Assembly (NCBI GenBank): GCA_964615765.1
Contig: CAZTQN010000011.1
Coordinates: forward strand, 41,813 to 105,812
Reading direction: 5' to 3'
From: CAZTQN01 sp964615765
GTDB lineage: Bacteria; Planctomycetota; Phycisphaerae; Phycisphaerales; UBA1924
DNA length: 64,000 nucleotides
Shown: piece by piece, positions 59,856 through 64,000 of the stretch
Numbering within the stretch: the first letter of the stretch is position 1
Layout of the letters: each line of letters begins with the position of its first letter
Program-made: the position numbers and the translations under genes
Notes under the pieces: model-generated
The model's database searches: none
What the model saw: only the letters and a program-made list of their open reading frames with translations
Told to the model about the DNA's origin: nothing

Positions 59856-60551
59856 TCAGGCCGGGCGTTCCATGCGTTCGATGCGGCCGTCGGGCATTTG
59901 GACGACGATCTCGTCGGCTTCGTCGAGGAACAAGCCGTGGTCGACGACGCCGGCGGTGGCGTCGAGGAGGAGTTTGCAATCTTCGGGGGAGATGGTTTTG
60001 GGGAGGGAGACGTCGATGACGAGATTGCCCTGGTCGGTGAGGAAGTGATCGCCGGAGAGCGTGCGGCGGACGACGCCGTTGAAGCCGAGGTCGATGAGGC
60101 GTTTGCGGACGCTGGCGAGGGCGAAGTAGTGGATGGCGATTGGGAGTGTGGAGCGTTGGCCGAGGTGCTCGACGAGTTTTTCCTCGGTGATCATGTAGAC
60201 GCGGCGCTTGGCGGCTTTGGCGACGACGCGTTCGCGGACGATGGCCCCGCCGCGGCCTTTGATCATGCGGAGGTCGGGGTCGACCTCGTCGGCGCCGTCG
60301 AAGAGGAAGTCGATTTCTTCGACCATGGAGAAGTCGACGACCTGGAGTCCGAGGGCGCGGGCCTGGGACTCGGTGGCGTGCGAGGTGGGGACGCACTTGA
60401 TGTCGAGGCCTTCGGCGCGGACGCGCTCGGAGAGGGCGAAGACGCCGCGGGCGGAGGTCTTGCCGGTGCCGAGGCCGACGACCATGCCGGGTCGGATGTC
60501 GGCGACGGCGGCATCGGCGAGGGGGTCGGTGGAGGTGGGCGGGCTACTCAA
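59856..60551 (-). CDS. rpiA: ribose-5-phosphate isomerase A
   Basis: 231 aa from TTG 60551, the only start that includes the first helix (DPLADAAVADIRPGMVVGLG). Interconverts ribose-5-P and ribulose-5-P in the pentose phosphate pathway. Motifs: VVGLGTGKTSARGVFALSER (phosphate loop), CVPTSHATESQARALGLQVV, EEIDFLFDGADEVDPDLRMI (catalytic Asp pair) and KGRGGAIVRERVVAKAAKRR, plus IITEEK-like YMITEEKLVEHLG. Start lies inside the end of the upstream dehydrogenase gene (8-nt overlap), suggesting coupling. Cytosolic. Confidence 0.9.
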   Translation of the reverse strand: MSSPPTSTDPLADAAVADIRPGMVVGLGTGKTSARGVFALSERVRAEGLDIKCVPTSHATESQARALGLQVVDFSMVEEIDFLFDGADEVDPDLRMIKGRGGAIVRERVVAKAAKRRVYMITEEKLVEHLGQRSTLPIAIHYFALASVRKRLIDLGFNGVVRRTLSGDHFLTDQGNLVIDVSLPKTISPEDCKLLLDATAGVVDHGLFLDEADEIVVQMPDGRIERMERPA

Positions 60552-62088
60552 AGCGGATCCCCTGGGCCAGTTGGAACTGGCCGCCGAAGTTGATGGTGGA
60601 TGTTTGGCGTCGCATGTACGCCTTCCACGAGTCGGAGCCAGATTCGCGTCCGCCGCCGGTGTCTTTCTCGCCGCCGAAGGCCCCGCCGATTTCGGCGCCG
60701 GAGGTGCCGGCGTTGACGTTGGCGATGCCGCAGTCGGAGCCTGAGCCGGCGGGGGAGAGGAAGCGTTCGCTGACGCGGAGAGATTCGGTGAACAGGGCGC
60801 TGGAGAGGCCCTGATCGACGGCGTTGTTGAGTTCGATGGCCTGGTCGATGGTGCGGTAGGTGAAGACGTAGAGGATGGGGGCGAAGGTTTCCTCGCGCGC
60901 GACGGGGAGGTCGTTTGAGGGCGGGGCGAGGATGAGCGTGGGCTGGACGTAGTTGGCGGAGAGGCCGGGGAGCGTGGCGCGGCCGCCGCCGACGAGCACG
61001 CGGCCCCCCTGCTGCTTGGCCGCGATGACGGCGTGCTCGAAGGCGGCGACGGCGCGGGCGTCAATCAGCGGGCCGACGAGCGTGCGCGGGTCGAGCGGGT
61101 CGCCCAGGCGGTCGGCGATGGATTGGTACGCGCGGACGAGGCGCGGGATGAGCGTGTCGGTCAGTGATTCGTGAACGATGAGGCGGCGCGTTGTGGTGCA
61201 CCGCTGCCCGGCGGTGCCGACGGCGCCGAAGACGATCGCGGGGACGGCGAGTTCGAGGTCGGCGTCCTGGTGGACGATGAGAGCGTTGTTGCCGCCGAGT
61301 TCGAGCAGGCAGCGGCCCAGGCGCTGCGCGACGACCTGGCCCACGCGCCGGCCCATGCGGCACGAGCCGGTGGCGCTGATGAGCGGGAGGCGGCGGTCGG
61401 CGACGAGGCGCTCGGCGACGGCGTCGTCCGGGCCGATGACGAGCGTGAAGAGGTTGGGGTGACCGGCCTGGGCGGCGACGCGGGACGCGATGGCGTTGGA
61501 AGCGATCGCGGTGAGCGGGGTGAGGAGGCTGGGCTTCCAGATGACCGAGTCGCCGCAGACCGCGGCGAGCATGGCGTTCCAGGCCCAGACGGCGTTGGGA
61601 AAGTTGAAGGCGCTGATGACGCCGACGGGCCCGAGTGGGAGCCACTGCTCCATGAGGCGGTGGCCGGCGCGTTCGCTGGGGAAGATCTGCCCGGGGATCT
61701 GGCGGGAGAGGCCCTGGGCGAAGTCGGCGATGTCGATGGTTTCTTGAACTTCGCCGAGGCCCTCGGCGAGGATCTTGCCGGATTCGAGGGCGACGAGTTT
61801 GCCGAGCGCGTCTTTGTGGGTGCGGAAGGCGTCGGCGATCTGGCGGACGACCTGGCCGCGGGCCGGCGCGGGGACCTGTCGCCAGGCGCGGAAGGCCTCA
61901 ACGCTGGCGGCGATGGTGCGGTCGGCGGAGTCGGCGGTGTCCTGAGCGACGGCGGCGAGGGCGGCGTCGGTCGCGGGGCTTTTGGCGATGAGCAGGCGAT
62001 TGTCGGCGGCGCGAGCGGCATCAGCGCCGACGGCCACGAGGCGCGGGTCGCGCTCGATGCCCAGTTCGCGGAGCAGGCTCGCGATCAT
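60544..62088 (-). CDS. amaB: ALDH7-type aldehyde dehydrogenase (aminoadipate-semialdehyde type)
   Basis: 514 aa from ATG 62088. NAD-dependent oxidation of aldehydes; the closest named type is L-aminoadipate-semialdehyde/piperideine-6-carboxylate dehydrogenase (antiquitin, AmaB). Key motifs: GVISAFNFPNAVWAWNAMLA, GSVIWKPS-like DSVIWKPSLLTPL, LLELGGNNALIV (general-base Glu), GTAGQRCTTTRRLIV (nucleophile Cys), EETFAPILYVF. The C-terminal run GSDCGIANVNAGTSGAEIGG, AFGGEKDTGGGRESGSDSWK is diagnostic of the ALDH7 group. Probably lysine catabolism, though no other lysine gene is nearby. No clear ribosome binding site. Gene symbol given by type, not proven. Confidence 0.88.
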   Translation of the reverse strand: MIASLLRELGIERDPRLVAVGADAARAADNRLLIAKSPATDAALAAVAQDTADSADRTIAASVEAFRAWRQVPAPARGQVVRQIADAFRTHKDALGKLVALESGKILAEGLGEVQETIDIADFAQGLSRQIPGQIFPSERAGHRLMEQWLPLGPVGVISAFNFPNAVWAWNAMLAAVCGDSVIWKPSLLTPLTAIASNAIASRVAAQAGHPNLFTLVIGPDDAVAERLVADRRLPLISATGSCRMGRRVGQVVAQRLGRCLLELGGNNALIVHQDADLELAVPAIVFGAVGTAGQRCTTTRRLIVHESLTDTLIPRLVRAYQSIADRLGDPLDPRTLVGPLIDARAVAAFEHAVIAAKQQGGRVLVGGGRATLPGLSANYVQPTLILAPPSNDLPVAREETFAPILYVFTYRTIDQAIELNNAVDQGLSSALFTESLRVSERFLSPAGSGSDCGIANVNAGTSGAEIGGAFGGEKDTGGGRESGSDSWKAYMRRQTSTINFGGQFQLAQGIRFE

Positions 62089-62215
62089 GGCGGGAGTGTA
62101 GCAACGGGGAAGCGCACATTCGGCGCGGGGGGCGAGGGTCAACCGGTGAGCGGCATGGAACCGGCGCCGGGCGGCGGCGAGGGGGGCGACACGCTTCTAG
62201 CATCGCTCTTACGAC

Positions 62216-64000
62216 ATGGCGACCATCATGGCACGACAGGGACGCGGGCGGCGATCGGCGGGCATGCTCATGGCGCTGGCCATGGTGCTGATCGGCGCGG
62301 GGGTCACGCTCTATGTAGCGCTCGGGCATGGCTCGCGCGGGGGGGCCAGCGCCATCCCCGGGGTCATTGACCTCGGCGCGCCCAGCGAAGGGGGCGAGGG
62401 GCTGGGCAAAAGCGAGAACGCGCGGCTGCAGTTTGCCGACCCGAAAGATCCGACGCGCGTGCAGGCGGAACTGGCGTACGAGTCGCTCGACCCCGTCGGG
62501 CAGGGGCTGTACCGGCTGACCAAGCCGGAGGGCTGGGTGTTCTTCCGCGATGGGCGGACGCTGTATGTGAAGTCTGAAACGGGGCGGGTTCGGATGGCCG
62601 GGCCGGGGCGGGCCCAGGAGGCGGAGGGGGGCGAGTTCAGCGGGGGCGTGCTGGTGCTGCTGTTTGCGCCGAAGGCCGGGGGCGGGGCGATCGACCCGGC
62701 GAAGGACGAGCCGGCGCTGATGGCGTGGACGAACTCGGTGACGTTCGACACCACGGTGCTGGAACTGACCAGCGACGACGAGATCACGATCTCGACGCCG
62801 GGGCTGCTGTTTGTCGGGCAGGGGCTGGTGGTGCGCGGGAACGAGGTCAAGCAGCGGCTGGAACTGGTCAGCACGCGCGGCGAACTGGTGCGCATCAACC
62901 CGGACATGCTCGGCAAACGGCGCGGGGGCCCAACAGCGAGTGCGGGGGTGGCGGCGGGCGCGGCCACGGGTGGAGCGGACAGCCCTGCGGGGATGGTGGC
63001 GGCGGGACCTGCGGACGCGGCGGCCGTGCCGGTGCCGGCGGTGGTGCGCGAGACGCTGTACCGGTGTTTGGCGACGGGCGAACTGACCATCGAGCAGGGG
63101 CCGCGGAAGGCGCGGGCCGACACGCTCGAGGTGCTGGCGCGGACGATCAACAACCAGTTGCCCGACGGGGCGATCGCGGCGGTGGCGCTGGCGGAGATGA
63201 TGGCGTCAGCGGGCCGCGGCGCGGGTGAATCGGCGCGGGCGGCGCGGGAGTCTGTGGTCGTGACGGCGGATGCGACCGCGTTTGTCGGGCCGCCGGCGCC
63301 GGAGACGGTGGGCGGGACGGAGCAGGTCGCGACGGTCAACACGGCGGCGAGCGCGGGGAACTTGGCAAGCACGGGGAACACGGCGGGTCAGCCCCCCCAC
63401 TCTTCGCCGACGACGACGGCGGGCGCGGAGGCGGCGCGGAGGACGGGCGCGTCGGCGGGTGTGCCGACGATGTTTGTCAGCGCGGGCGAGCAGGACGTGC
63501 TGATGCGGTGGACCGGCCCGCTGGTGCTGACGCCGATCGCGACGGACGCGGACACCCCGCTGCCGGCGATGCTGGCGGACGGAAACCACTTGGGCGTGCG
63601 TTTGAGCGCGGAGCGGCCGGGCGGGGAGACGGCGGTGACGGTGGTTGATGAGGTGTCGGGCGCGACGGGCACGCTGGGGGTGCTGGAGTATCGGGCGACC
63701 AGCCGGGATGTGGCGGCGAAGGCGACGGGGATGAGTGGCGCGGGCGGCGGGGCGGAGGTGGTGACGTTCGCCGCGCCGGGCGCGGCGCGGTACACGGGCG
63801 ACGAGGTGCGCGTGAACCTGGGGACGGGGATCGGGGCGGCGATCGGCGCGGGGATGCTGCGCGTGCTCGATCGCGACGGGCGCGAGCAGGGCGGGCTGAT
63901 CCGCTGGACCGATCAGGCCGACTTCGCGCTGCGCATGCACCGGGGCAAGTTGTCGTCGGCGCTCGAGATGGCGTCGTTCACGGGCGGGGTGCTCGCGATG
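62216..64000 (+). CDS. LptC/OstA-like envelope protein, truncated by window edge
   Basis: At least 595 aa, no stop before 64000. ATG 62216 (ATG 62228 alternative). N-terminal anchor at about residues 15-37 (GMLMALAMVLIGAGVTLYVA). Then SENARLQFADPKDPTRVQAE and a beta-jelly-roll-like stretch: SVTFDTTVLELTSDDEITIS, TPGLLFVGQGLVVRGNEVKQ, RLELVSTRGELVRI, which resembles LptC/LptA-type proteins of the lipopolysaccharide export path. The later part has Gly/Ala-rich linkers and a second related beta region (RWTGPLVLTPIATDADTPLP). Divergent from the ALDH7 gene (127 nt between). Identity inferred from pattern. Confidence 0.65.
   Translation, partial: MATIMARQGRGRRSAGMLMALAMVLIGAGVTLYVALGHGSRGGASAIPGVIDLGAPSEGGEGLGKSENARLQFADPKDPTRVQAELAYESLDPVGQGLYRLTKPEGWVFFRDGRTLYVKSETGRVRMAGPGRAQEAEGGEFSGGVLVLLFAPKAGGGAIDPAKDEPALMAWTNSVTFDTTVLELTSDDEITISTPGLLFVGQGLVVRGNEVKQRLELVSTRGELVRINPDMLGKRRGGPTASAGVAAGAATGGADSPAGMVAAGPADAAAVPVPAVVRETLYRCLATGELTIEQGPRKARADTLEVLARTINNQLPDGAIAAVALAEMMASAGRGAGESARAARESVVVTADATAFVGPPAPETVGGTEQVATVNTAASAGNLASTGNTAGQPPHSSPTTTAGAEAARRTGASAGVPTMFVSAGEQDVLMRWTGPLVLTPIATDADTPLPAMLADGNHLGVRLSAERPGGETAVTVVDEVSGATGTLGVLEYRATSRDVAAKATGMSGAGGGAEVVTFAAPGAARYTGDEVRVNLGTGIGAAIGAGMLRVLDRDGREQGGLIRWTDQADFALRMHRGKLSSALEMASFTGGVLAM

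Overview
The window is very GC-rich (by eye close to 70%) and looks like a chromosome piece from a planctomycete, most likely the Phycisphaerae/Phycisphaerales. Pointers are three large secreted proteins ending in the GC-type dockerin module (DFNASG..VQDIFDFL..YF..GC), a prepilin-like H-X9-DG protein, several membrane proteins with a CxxC-x-[YF]-x-L-x-G-L zinc ribbon, and a large operon of DUF58, BatA-like, VWA and DUF4175-like proteins. These assignments come from reading the proteins; no database search was run.

Layout. 0-17 kb, mostly minus-strand housekeeping genes: tRNA-Ser(GCU), an uncharacterised HTH protein, tyrA, small membrane proteins, a Fes-type esterase, sodA, a sigma-70 factor with a 1.1-kb leader, and a minus-strand run of folding/envelope genes (FKBP lipoprotein, HscA-like Hsp70, S41 protease-like lipoprotein, LolA-like protein) divergent from pdxA. 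17-32 kb: one long plus-strand operon (DUF58, BatA-like, VWA/amidotransferase-like, DUF4175-like, two small proteins, prenyltransferase-repeat protein, envelope protein), most joints being 4-nt stop/start overlaps, interrupted by a four-helix-bundle gene framed by inverted repeats. 32-38 kb: an OprB porin broken by a 17-bp duplication, an orphan chemoreceptor, a PhoD-like phosphatase and a POT transporter. 38.8-42.6 kb: a heptamer repeat array, a RES-Xre toxin-antitoxin pair, a stand-alone LigD-phosphoesterase-like protein, a TPR lipoprotein with an assembly gap, and an ArsR-methyltransferase fusion. 42.7-54.4 kb: ahcY, then three giant secreted dockerin proteins with a second copy of the HTH family between them. 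54.6-64 kb: iscU and iscS, an ECF sigma operon, a prepilin-like protein, rpiA, an ALDH7-type dehydrogenase, and the start of an LptC/OstA-like envelope gene cut by the window edge.

Points that stand out: (1) base composition of the plus strand turns from C-rich to G-rich at about 19.5-24 kb regardless of gene direction, as at a replication-origin-like skew switch or a rearrangement boundary; (2) a family of about 415-aa HTH proteins with two copies here; (3) a repeat-bounded four-helix-bundle cassette that looks like a small mobile unit, with empty relatives at 38.9 and 55.1 kb; (4) a perfect 9-bp palindrome over the start codon of the ArsR-methyltransferase gene just before ahcY; (5) two dockerin genes sharing promoter and 3' end; (6) in-frame 15-bp tandem repeats in five unrelated genes.
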